Shown here in pieces: positions 1-8,687 of a stretch of 64,000 bases of DNA. This DNA is from Blastocystis hominis. Its lineage: Eukaryota > Sar > Bigyra > Opalinata > Blastocystidae. The DNA lies in the NCBI RefSeq assembly GCF_000151665.1, contig NW_013171819.1, positions 248,001 through 312,000 of the forward strand, read 5' to 3'. The position numbers and the translations under genes were made by a program. The notes beneath the pieces were generated by a model that was given only the letters and a program-made list of their open reading frames with translations, made no database searches and was not told the origin of the DNA. Numbering within the stretch: position 1 is the stretch's first letter; each line of letters starts with the position of its first letter.

Positions 1-1653
1 CAGCGTACACGACGACCGGTGCTGGCATTTCGTATCTCTGGTTGGTGAATCGCAACCGAGTCTCCTCATTCGCCAAGTCGTACTCTTCGCTTTCATTGAC
101 GAGTTCTCGATGTGCTTGTACTTCGTGAGCATGAACAGCTTTGCAAGATCCGAAGAAGTCATCACAAAACCTGCACTTCACGTTTCTTGCTGTATGTCTA
201 TTCTTTGTATCACTTCGTCGTGTGACATGATGCTTGAAATCATTCAAGTCCTTGATGTACAAGAAATGCTTGGGGGGTTCCCTCGGGTAGATTCAGGTCG
301 TTCAAGATGCAGAGGGACAGAGGAGGACATGCTTTCTCCTTGCTTTTATACACGACATCGCATGTGAATAAATCGAATTGCTCCTTCGTCATATCGGTGT
401 ATCCAGGCAAGAGTGTGACCTCGAATACATTGAGTGAGACTTTCAACAATGCCTCCAATGTGGCGAATTTCTCTTAACTTTGATCGAAGGGTGCATTGTC
501 GCGAATGTCCATCGCCTCCTCCACTTCGTGAATGGTCACTCCGAATACTTTGTACTTATCGGGTTGTTTCCATCACTTATTGTACACACTCGCATCGCCT
601 ATCTTGCGATTCGCAATAATCTTGTGTCCGCCTTCACTTGCCAGAATGAGACACCGTTGCAGGCACCGGTTGTCATCGATGTTCAGGTTGACCGCTGTCT
701 GTCCAATGACGAACGGTGTTGGATGCTTGTGTCCTATGAATGTGCGAAGTGGGAACATCTCGACATGGAAGCCGATCCAACCAGCGTATTCAAAACCGCT
801 TCCCTCTGTCTCCTGTTCCTCTACGGCATTTCTGTACCACTTCAGGTAGTCCTCGATCCACTCGTCGATACGATCTCGGTGAACGATGCGGAAGTGTCCC
901 AATCGATCATCGGTGAGATTGAGAATCTTGGGATCTCCGTCATGTGTCCATATGAGATTGTATGCCATGATGGTGACGAAACACTGGTTGTACTCACGCA
1001 TTCCTTTGATGATGAAGTTCTTCACGATCTCATTGAACTCTTCTGTCTCATCGAATATGAGGTTGATCGGTTTCACTTCCTCATCGCTCTTTCCATCCGG
1101 TAGTCGAACCCACAGTCTATTGTCATCATCGTTATTGAGACGAAAGTCTTTCTTGGTACGCTTCTCATTCATCCATTCCTTGTACATGTCTCCTTCCACG
1201 GTGTGATAGTGTGTGAGTGCATATCCCAGTGACGAATCGATCACATTATCTAAGCGTCCCTGTGAGACCTTGCGATCAAAGCGTTCGAATGCTCTATTGC
1301 GTCTCATTTCACGCCTTTTCTCCACGGTGTTAAGGTAACCGGGTAGGTGAAGTTGTCGCTTCTCACCGAATTTGTGCCCATCCCACTCGTACAGGTTGTA
1401 CAGCTCATTCCATGCCTTGCTTCCTACGAACACGTACTTCTCGTTTGTAGGGCCAGTCACTCGTTTACGATGTGTTACCTGTGGTTTCGGTGTTGCTAGT
1501 TTCATCCCAAATATCTTGTTCGACAGATACACTCGTGAATTAGGAATGGTCTGATCGGTGAACCTATCGCCGACCATGTAGTACTTGGCCGCCAATCGCT
1601 TCCAGGTCGGCCCACCGATTTTGATTTGTTTGCCGGTCTCAGGGTTGATAGTA
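1..1653 (-). mobile_element. Outer Polinton, polB part (continues off the left edge)
   Basis: Minus-strand sequence closely matching the N-terminal third of the inner polB: the NPETGKQIKIGG motif, the VEKRREMRRN region and the NRCLQRCLILASEGG motif are all recognisable. The remaining start of this same gene is found beyond the inner element at about 24,260-24,290, so the inner Polinton split it. This is a fossil, partial copy carrying several breaks. It lacks the 45-bp double hairpin that the inner copy carries at 20,734-20,778. Confidence 0.9.
1648..1653. repeat. Left target-site duplication ATAGTA
   Basis: ATAGTA lies directly before the left terminus and again directly after the right terminus at 24254-24259. 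The uninterrupted polB start of the inner copy (near 19,560, opposite strand) carries a single copy at the equivalent position, which confirms a 6-bp duplication. Confidence 0.95.
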
Positions 1654-1869
1654 AGTAGTAGGGGAATGACTCGAAACACGCGAAAATCCATTTTCTACCA
1701 AATAACCGCGGTGAACTTTTTTCGACCATTTTTCGACCATTTTCGGCCATTTCCTGCCATTGCCTGCCTGGCTACCGTATTGTCCATAACAAGAAACGCG
1801 CGGAAACCCATGACTGCCAATTTCGGCCAATGTTAACCTGACTTCCATTGTAGGCCATGGTATCCATGG
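1654..1869 (+). repeat. Left terminal inverted repeat of inner Polinton
   Basis: 216 bp that match the reverse complement of 24038-24253 with one difference by eye. It starts AGTAGTAGGGGAATGACTCG and ends at the small palindrome CCATGGTATCCATGG. The middle is rich in CGACCATTTT and CGGCCATTT-like short repeats. Confidence 0.95.
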
Positions 1870-1876
1870 ATGTGAT

Positions 1877-1960
1877 GGGGACAACGAGGGACGACTTCGT
1901 CGTCCCGGGGGAGCTATGCTCCCCCACGTACGTTGCCCCGGGAGAGGCTACGCCTCTCCC
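1877..1960. repeat. Nested GC-rich double hairpins
   Basis: A double hairpin (gggacgac/gtcgtccc, then gggggagc/gctccccc) sits inside the loop of another hairpin (ggggacaacg/cgttgcccc), which is followed by gagagg/cctctc. It looks like one palindromic unit inserted into another. It lies between the left terminus and the first gene. Confidence 0.85.
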
Positions 1961-2012
1961 TGCTTCGATTCCTCCCCATTGTCTTGTTGACTAAGGTAAA
2001 GAGAGAAAGACC

Positions 2013-5000
2013 ATGCACTACTCCATGCTTATTCAAGGCTCACCTACCAACGGCTCATTTACATGGATCAATCCGTACAAGTACAAGAATCCCTACATCA
2101 CTTCCATGACTGTCCTGTTTCATCCTAATGGTTCGATGTTTAATAACGTAGACACGACCAATGTGATTACTAACAGCAATGACGAGACTGTGACGATCCC
2201 TGCTGGTTATTACACGATCAGTGAGATCATTGCCTTGCTCAATACCATGACCGATACTACATTTTCCATATCCACGAATGCCTCGTCGTTCGGCTGTATC
2301 TGGATTCAGTCTCCACATACGATTGACTTCACGAATGCACCTGACATTCGTGAGATCCTCGGCTTCGATGGACGAACGGTCATTCTACCTGCTTCGTTCA
2401 GTGGATCGAATGTGATTGATATCACGCGAAATCGCCAAGTGATCCAAGTCTACTCGACGATCGTGCGATCATCGGACCTGAAGATTGCCAACCAGAACAA
2501 CAACCTGCTCACCACGATGATCATTGACGATCCAACAACTGACTATGTGCGAACTGTGGAAGACGTGCGTATACCAATGATCACTCGGTTTGATCAATTG
2601 ATGTTCGTGTTCCGCGATATGGATGGCAAGATGATGCGTCTGAACGGCGAATTCGAACTGCAGTTGACGATTGAGGACGTGTATGATGAAGTGCCTTCCT
2701 CAATTGCCTCTGCAAACCAGTTCTCCATGATCGAAGTGTTCGGTAATACCACGAAGAAGGAAGTGAAGCTGGACAATCCTCTCTCATTCGACCAGTGCTA
2801 CATCTCGTCTGTGTCGTTGTATACGGACTTCGTGTTGCACAATGTGCCGACTGATCAAGTGGTGCTAATCAATGCTGGCGCTACGATTCAAGAGATCGCG
2901 ATACCACGCGGTGCATACGACATCGAAACGATCATTGCAAAGCTGAATGCAAGTGATGCCCTGTTCGAATTGGTGTATAGCGGTGAGAATGCGTTCCACA
3001 TCACGGTAGATCACTTCTACATGATCGATTTCACGAATGCACCAGAGATCAGGTCGATCCTTGGATTCGAATCGGACATCTTGGTGAAAGGAGTGGACAA
3101 CCCGAAGCGCTACTACCTGTCTTCCTCGTGTAATCAAGTGGTTGTTACTGATGACAGGGAATCGCACATGTTGATATTGCCTGTCGGTTATTACACGTTC
3201 AGCGAGTTCATCGAGGCTGTCGGTGCTGAAATGGTGAAAGTGCTTCCACTCACATCCATGACGATCGAGGATGATCATGTTCGCTTCAATGTCCAAGCAG
3301 ACGGGTGGTATTTCGATCGATCCAGTGTTGACACGACGATCAATGGTTTTGGTTGGACTCCATGGTTCAAATTGGCATCAACGGTACGCAATCTGTGCAT
3401 CGAACGACCAGTGGAAACTTCGTTCAACCCTGAAAGCGATTTACCACCTGATATGACGAATGATCAAGGTATTGGTGGTCATGCATACCTCGATCCATGC
3501 TATGTCGAGTATGACTGGCAATTGCGCACGAATACATCCTTCTTCATACTGAAGCCACAAGTGACGTACACGATGACGAATGATGATGGTTCATTGTTCG
3601 ATTCTGGCACATTCTACTTAACGGAAGACACGGAAACACTGATGTCATTGGAAACACTCAGGAACTCGTGCTTATCACAGTTGAATGCGAAGTATCAACA
3701 GGCACGTGATATCACATCATCGCACCAGGAAGCCATTGCATGGACTGGTGGCAAAGCAGACGATAGAGTAACATGGTCTGCGAAAGCTTACGCACCTGAC
3801 CTTGAGTTTGACATGACAGCTGAGAACATGAATGTGCCCATAACGATTAACGAGGATAAGCGAGGTGGGTCATTCGGACCATTGTATTCCAAGGACAGTG
3901 TGTACAACGATAGTGTCTGGGTTGATACAACACATCTCGTCCTTGGACTCGAAGGTTACGACAAGACAGTGGATGTAACAATCGCACGAGGATCATACAG
4001 TGCTTTGAAGATCGCGCAGATGGTGGCTAATGGTTTCAATGCAATCGATGGATATCGGATATTTGATCGAGTGGAAAATGGTGGTCTTATAGTCTTAGCA
4101 CCTCGAAGTAATGATCATCCTGATATGCTAGTCATATCCAATGACAATCCTTATTTGCCATTGACTCCAGGATTGACTCGTAGAATCGATTTCACATTTC
4201 ATCGTAATTACTACATCAGAATGCCCGAGTTGACAACGCCTTACGAGTTTGCGATGGCGAACATTGATGGACTAACGGCGTCGAACATGCTTAATAGGAG
4301 TGTGATCACGAATCGTGAAATGACTGTGACGTTCATACAGCCTACACGCGTTGGATTCATAGGTTCCCACTCGTTCACGTCGGCTGACTTCGTTGATTGG
4401 GAAGAGTCACAAACGTACAAGGGTGATTCAACGATGCGCTTCCCGTACGGCGTGATGACACTGGATAACGAGAATGTTGAGACTGATATCACGTACACGG
4501 ATGATGCTCAGACATTCACGTGGACCATACCATCACGATTGACACAGGCTGATTTGGTATGGCGATTGAACCAATGTTTCAACTCTGCTGCACTAAACAT
4601 ACGATGGATACCCGAGTCAGATGGCTACTACATTCATGCGGACTACGTGTTCTCGTTGAGTGGCAACCTGGGAACCATCGTTCCCGCTTCAGGATCGCAA
4701 TCGCATACATGGCGTATCCCTTTCGACGATGGTGTGTACTATGCCAACTATGGTCCAATGGTTGCCGAGTATCCTGTGGATATCACGAACGGTCTATCGA
4801 ACATACAGCTGTATTGCAACATCGTGAAAAGCAAGACGATACCACTGCTTGCGAATGTCCCGATGGACAGCTTGTACAAGAACTACTTCTACAAGAATCG
4901 CATGTTGGTACCATGTTCTGAATTGCTTGATCGCATCGTGTACGAATTGAAGGACGAAAATGGTGACCCGCTATCGTTCATCGGTAACGTGTACCTGCTA

Positions 5001-5036
5001 ATCGGATTCACCGTTTCAGGAGGAAATAATAAATGA
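2013..5036 (+). CDS. Penton-like minor capsid protein, multi-unit (1007 aa)
   Basis: Probable vertex (penton) or minor capsid protein made of repeated single-jelly-roll units. The first unit (about residues 1-240) shows the pattern I associate with Polinton/adintovirus penton proteins: GYYTISEIIALLN, then an LGF motif, DITRNRQVIQVYSTIV, and a closing strand MMRLNGEFELQLTI. Partial repeats of the same pattern start near residues 250 (RGAYDIETIIAKLN, SILGF), 375 (GYYTFSEF), 630 (RGSYSALKI) and 770, the last ending with DITNGLSNIQLYCNIV. Polinton pentons are normally one such unit of 200-350 aa, so a 1007-residue concatemer is unusual. Its stop overlaps the next start (ATGA), suggesting an operon-like block. 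The penton assignment is inferred from motif order. Partial copies of this gene occur at 27.1-27.5 and 42.5-43.4 kb. Confidence 0.65.
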   Translation: MHYSMLIQGSPTNGSFTWINPYKYKNPYITSMTVLFHPNGSMFNNVDTTNVITNSNDETVTIPAGYYTISEIIALLNTMTDTTFSISTNASSFGCIWIQSPHTIDFTNAPDIREILGFDGRTVILPASFSGSNVIDITRNRQVIQVYSTIVRSSDLKIANQNNNLLTTMIIDDPTTDYVRTVEDVRIPMITRFDQLMFVFRDMDGKMMRLNGEFELQLTIEDVYDEVPSSIASANQFSMIEVFGNTTKKEVKLDNPLSFDQCYISSVSLYTDFVLHNVPTDQVVLINAGATIQEIAIPRGAYDIETIIAKLNASDALFELVYSGENAFHITVDHFYMIDFTNAPEIRSILGFESDILVKGVDNPKRYYLSSSCNQVVVTDDRESHMLILPVGYYTFSEFIEAVGAEMVKVLPLTSMTIEDDHVRFNVQADGWYFDRSSVDTTINGFGWTPWFKLASTVRNLCIERPVETSFNPESDLPPDMTNDQGIGGHAYLDPCYVEYDWQLRTNTSFFILKPQVTYTMTNDDGSLFDSGTFYLTEDTETLMSLETLRNSCLSQLNAKYQQARDITSSHQEAIAWTGGKADDRVTWSAKAYAPDLEFDMTAENMNVPITINEDKRGGSFGPLYSKDSVYNDSVWVDTTHLVLGLEGYDKTVDVTIARGSYSALKIAQMVANGFNAIDGYRIFDRVENGGLIVLAPRSNDHPDMLVISNDNPYLPLTPGLTRRIDFTFHRNYYIRMPELTTPYEFAMANIDGLTASNMLNRSVITNREMTVTFIQPTRVGFIGSHSFTSADFVDWEESQTYKGDSTMRFPYGVMTLDNENVETDITYTDDAQTFTWTIPSRLTQADLVWRLNQCFNSAALNIRWIPESDGYYIHADYVFSLSGNLGTIVPASGSQSHTWRIPFDDGVYYANYGPMVAEYPVDITNGLSNIQLYCNIVKSKTIPLLANVPMDSLYKNYFYKNRMLVPCSELLDRIVYELKDENGDPLSFIGNVYLLIGFTVSGGNNK

Positions 5037-5365
5037 ATCTAGTGTTCAACATTGCTCGAACGTACGAACATGAATTCACAAGTAACAATCTCATCAAAAG
5101 CGACATGGTAATCGACAGAGTGACTATGAAGGGAGAATCGCCTGGCACCTGCCTTGTCCTTGATCGAGTGAACAACATGCAAGAACGACGACAGTCTCCG
5201 TTGGTTGTATTGAACGAGGAGTTTACGGAGAATGCACACATGAACGTCGTGGTTCCCAAAAGTCGCAAATGGTCATTCTCGTTGACCGATAAGACTGGTG
5301 CAACGATTGCCCTGCCAATGCCGATCACAGTGTGCATTCACTTCTACACAATAAATGAGTCATAA
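5033..5365 (+). CDS. Small structural-type protein, unrecognised (110 aa)
   Basis: Its start overlaps the stop of the penton-like concatemer by 4 bases, and its end overlaps the next gene by 11 bases. The start context is TAAATG. The sequence is beta-rich with no membrane segment. The end (ALPMPITVCIHFY) resembles the terminal strand of the neighbouring jelly-roll proteins, so it may be a reduced member of the same capsid family. I do not recognise it further. Confidence 0.6.
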   Translation: MNLVFNIARTYEHEFTSNNLIKSDMVIDRVTMKGESPGTCLVLDRVNNMQERRQSPLVVLNEEFTENAHMNVVVPKSRKWSFSLTDKTGATIALPMPITVCIHFYTINES

Positions 5366-6053
5366 TCGTGCACTACCGGTAAGTGTTATTAACCACAATA
5401 CAGTAATTCAGAAGAACAACGAACGATACCATGAAACGTTCAACACAGTGATCATGCCTCGTGACCTTGTGTACAAGATCACTTCGATTACATGCAAGAT
5501 CGATACCACTTCTCTCTGGAACATTCGTGCAATAAATGTGGTGAAGGTTCAAATGTTGTCAGGGTTTGAAATGGTCTACAACGTCGGTCCTGGCTACTAC
5601 TCGATTACCGAGTTATGCCGTGCGATAGCCGATTCCATCCAGGTAGACGATGTTAACCAAGCATACCTGAACAGTGACGTGGCGACCGCTGTTGACCTTA
5701 GTGGCGCACCTGATTACACGAGTATCCTCAAGTTGGATAGTGTGGTAAGTGCTTCCACGGTTGCCACGGAACCTTACGACATCACGAATGGCATGAGTGT
5801 GATCCGAGTCTATAGTAGTATCAATGCTCAAACATTCGGTCTGAAGAGTCCGTTGATCGATAACCTGATTCATGTATCGATGGGACTGAACAACATGATC
5901 ACCTGGGACAACCTATCGATCGATGTGATTGAACAATCGAACCTGGACTACATTGATTGGGTACTGACGGACGCGAATGACCGTCCGATCTCCTTGAATT
6001 CGAATGTGTACATCTCATTCACGATTTCGTGTTATTCGAAAGATACAAAGTAA
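5355..6053 (+). CDS. Penton-like single-jelly-roll protein (232 aa)
   Basis: One unit of the pattern seen in the 1007-aa neighbour: GPGYYSITELCRAIADSI near residue 80, SGAPDYTSILKL, DITNGMSVIRVYSSIN near 145-160, and the end module DRPISLNSNVYISFTISC. Its size fits a canonical Polinton penton or minor capsid protein, so this is the best candidate for the vertex capsomer, with the concatemer as a paralogue. TAAATG lies at the start, and the start overlaps the upstream gene. A related C-terminal piece lies at 42.2-42.5 kb. The role is inferred from motif order. Confidence 0.65.
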   Translation: MSHNRALPVSVINHNTVIQKNNERYHETFNTVIMPRDLVYKITSITCKIDTTSLWNIRAINVVKVQMLSGFEMVYNVGPGYYSITELCRAIADSIQVDDVNQAYLNSDVATAVDLSGAPDYTSILKLDSVVSASTVATEPYDITNGMSVIRVYSSINAQTFGLKSPLIDNLIHVSMGLNNMITWDNLSIDVIEQSNLDYIDWVLTDANDRPISLNSNVYISFTISCYSKDTK

Positions 6054-6100
6054 AGAAGGGGAGACGGCAAAGTCGCCCCACATTGTTCCTCCCATAGTAA

Positions 6101-8503
6101 ATGGATGAATACGTTGCTACAATTCCAATCATTCGATATAAGCCACACAAAGTGAAGTCGAGAAACATGATGGACAAGATGTTGAATCGTTATTTCGATA
6201 AAGTCGTTGAAAGTGAATTCAATCAACAGCGAATGAGGAGCGAACAATGGCGACAGAAGCGAACCTTGTTTGATTCGTACATGAATCTCTCACCTGCTGA
6301 ACGTCGCCGTGTATCCGTCTCTGACATGCGTGGATATCAAATGCAGCGAATTGACGATGAGAACGTACTGTTGTACTCATTCGAGGACAACGCGGTCTAC
6401 AATGCTAAAATTGAGAAACGATTCAACAAGATCATTGTTCAGTCTGTGAATCACGAGTTATCTGATATGGAGAAACGAGCTGTGTTTGATAATCCATTTG
6501 GATATGAGCCAGTATCACCCTATCGTCTCAAGTACAAGAGAACACAGGTTGGCAATGCACAAATCGTGAATTTGCCTGGTGATCTTGGAGCCAGCATCAA
6601 CGAAATGAAGAATGCTGCTGATGCCATAACGGGTGCAGCTCAACAGATGGGAGAAAGTATCAACACATTTGCTCAACAGAGTGCAATAATTCATAATGAT
6701 TTTTCTGGCTTGCGAGATAATGTGACAGCACAAGGTGATCCAGAGCGAACATTCCTGTTGTGGAATGACGACAATAGTACGGTATATAAAAGTGGTGTGA
6801 CAAAGAAAGTGAAACGAGGTAAACAGCCATACGATGATTTGGTATCTGCAGGCTATGTTGAACGTGGTCGATGGATGGTCAAACCCGAAGTACAACCTCT
6901 GAATGTGACGAATCAGATCGTACAAAAGATGGATGTGAAGCCCATTCTCGAGAAGTTGGATGAAGTGATTGCTGTGATGAACAGCTTTGATATCGAGGTG
7001 AACCTTGTCAATATTTATAATGCAATAGCTTTTGTAGCACAACGAATCAATTTCCTGGAAGATAAGGACAAGGGTTATCCTAAGATGTTAGAATTGTTGG
7101 AAGGTGTACAAACAAAATTGACAAATACGAACGATGGAATCAAGTCGTTGAGTGATAAGTATGCTAAACTGACAAGAAGCATTGCGACAGGAGACGACAA
7201 GTTGATCCAGAAAATTGGTGACTTGGTAAATCAACAGAAGGCTGTGATTGAGGAGAGTAATAGATATCTGAAAGGAGTCGAAGCTCGTCTCCAAGGAATT
7301 GAAAACAAACCTGATCCTCCTGCAATTGCTGATATCCAAGCATTGATTCCAACCCAAAGTGAAATGCGAATTGATGAATTGACAGAGTTCATGAAGGCGC
7401 AGTACAATGATTTCTTGAAACAATGGCTAGAGCGAAACAGCTTCATTCAGAAATTTGTATCTGCTGAGTTGGCAAAAGCATATGATAAAATCAACAAACG
7501 GTTGGTTGAATCATTCAATCGATTCTCACCTTTGTTTAGAGGTATTTCTAATAGAATAGCGCTTATGAATATGAAATTGGTAACTCTTGGTAAAGTTGTT
7601 AAAGAAGAGGGAAAGGCAACTAGGCAGCAATTATTCGATGACACGGACGCTCTGGGTAACCAATATGAAGAAGGACAAGCTCAAACAACCAAGTTAATCA
7701 AAGATTCTACGGGTGCAATTGTTGATCAACTCACTGACAATCAGACTCAAACTGGTAACCTGCTGACAAATGGATTCACTTCCATGAGTAGCCAACTCAC
7801 TGACAATCAGACTCAAACTAACAACCTATTAACAAATGTTGGTAATGCAGTTGTTGATGGACATGCTCAAACTGGTCAGATGTTTACTGCATTGGGTAAT
7901 CAACTTGCAAATACTCAGCTGTCCCGGGAACAATTATATCAACAATTGTATCAGCAGAATATGAGAGGAATCCAGAACTTAATGGATGCCATTTGGCAAT
8001 CATATGAATATTTCCGGAATCAGCCACAAATTCAACCTGTGATTGTACTGGACGGTCGTCAATCTGAAAGTGTAAATGCTAGTTTCACACCTCAAGCAAT
8101 CGATCAAGTGAATCGAGCTGCAGCCTTGATTGACGCATATGAAAGTACAGATTCTAATGACACCAAGGAAAGTTGGGAAAGCGATGATACTCGCGACGAT
8201 TTCATTGCTTTCTCAAGTTTGCTTGCTCGCAATTTCAACAATCCTGTTTTCGCTCAATTTGCAAATGACCTTGGATTCTCACGTCTCTTCAGGGCTTATC
8301 GTGATCGAAATGAAGACTCCGAACTGATGAGTTTCTTCATACGAGTAGCTAATAGTAAGGACCTAACTCCTGATTATTTGAACCATATGAAAAACAAGAT
8401 CAAACGGTTTGCTGTCAATGTAGATCAACAATTCGAGCAATATCTGCAAAATACGTACAACACGATCAAGGATATGTTCATTACACAGGGTTTCAATGGC
8501 TAA
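6101..8503 (+). CDS. Long coiled-coil protein, unrecognised (800 aa)
   Basis: No family recognised. Hydrophilic, with long heptad-like stretches from about residue 250 to 640. An imperfect repeat begins near residues 541 and 565 (QLTDNQTQTGNLLTN and QLTDNQTQTNNLLTN), followed by a third, weaker unit with HAQTGQMF. The N-terminal 150 residues are basic and charged. No signal peptide or membrane helix is seen. The start is TAAATG. It lies between the penton-like genes and the pVI-like gene, so a virion-internal scaffold, tape-measure-like or fibre-stalk role is possible but unproven. Confidence 0.6.
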   Translation: MDEYVATIPIIRYKPHKVKSRNMMDKMLNRYFDKVVESEFNQQRMRSEQWRQKRTLFDSYMNLSPAERRRVSVSDMRGYQMQRIDDENVLLYSFEDNAVYNAKIEKRFNKIIVQSVNHELSDMEKRAVFDNPFGYEPVSPYRLKYKRTQVGNAQIVNLPGDLGASINEMKNAADAITGAAQQMGESINTFAQQSAIIHNDFSGLRDNVTAQGDPERTFLLWNDDNSTVYKSGVTKKVKRGKQPYDDLVSAGYVERGRWMVKPEVQPLNVTNQIVQKMDVKPILEKLDEVIAVMNSFDIEVNLVNIYNAIAFVAQRINFLEDKDKGYPKMLELLEGVQTKLTNTNDGIKSLSDKYAKLTRSIATGDDKLIQKIGDLVNQQKAVIEESNRYLKGVEARLQGIENKPDPPAIADIQALIPTQSEMRIDELTEFMKAQYNDFLKQWLERNSFIQKFVSAELAKAYDKINKRLVESFNRFSPLFRGISNRIALMNMKLVTLGKVVKEEGKATRQQLFDDTDALGNQYEEGQAQTTKLIKDSTGAIVDQLTDNQTQTGNLLTNGFTSMSSQLTDNQTQTNNLLTNVGNAVVDGHAQTGQMFTALGNQLANTQLSREQLYQQLYQQNMRGIQNLMDAIWQSYEYFRNQPQIQPVIVLDGRQSESVNASFTPQAIDQVNRAAALIDAYESTDSNDTKESWESDDTRDDFIAFSSLLARNFNNPVFAQFANDLGFSRLFRAYRDRNEDSELMSFFIRVANSKDLTPDYLNHMKNKIKRFAVNVDQQFEQYLQNTYNTIKDMFITQGFNG

Positions 8504-8532
8504 ATGAAGACGGGCAATATTCTTTTCACTTT

Positions 8533-8678
8533 GGAGGCGACCGTTGGTCGCCTCGGGAGGAAGCGAAGCTTCCTCCCTCTTTGTAGGCATGGGGAAGCGC
8601 TGCTTCCCCGGGGAGAATGAAATTCTCCCCATACATAGGGGCGATGTACATCGCCCCGGGGAAATCTACGATTTCCCC
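8533..8678. repeat. Three consecutive double hairpins
   Basis: The gap between two genes is made almost wholly of three double hairpins: 8533-8577 (ggcgacc/ggtcgcc plus ggaagc/gcttcc), 8591-8630 (ggggaagc/gcttcccc plus gggagaat/attctccc) and 8637-8678 (ggggcgat/atcgcccc plus ggggaaat/atttcccc). Units two and three are joined by CCGGGG and unit one by CTCGGG. Stem sequences differ while pairing is kept, as expected of a family of mobile palindromes. Confidence 0.9.
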
Positions 8679-8687
8679 CATACATAA

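Noticed and set aside
573-1691. The minus-strand frame beginning inside the left terminus as a complete gene
   Set aside because: Its first codons come from the terminal repeat of the inner element; the rest is the outer polB. It is an insertion-created fusion, not a native start.
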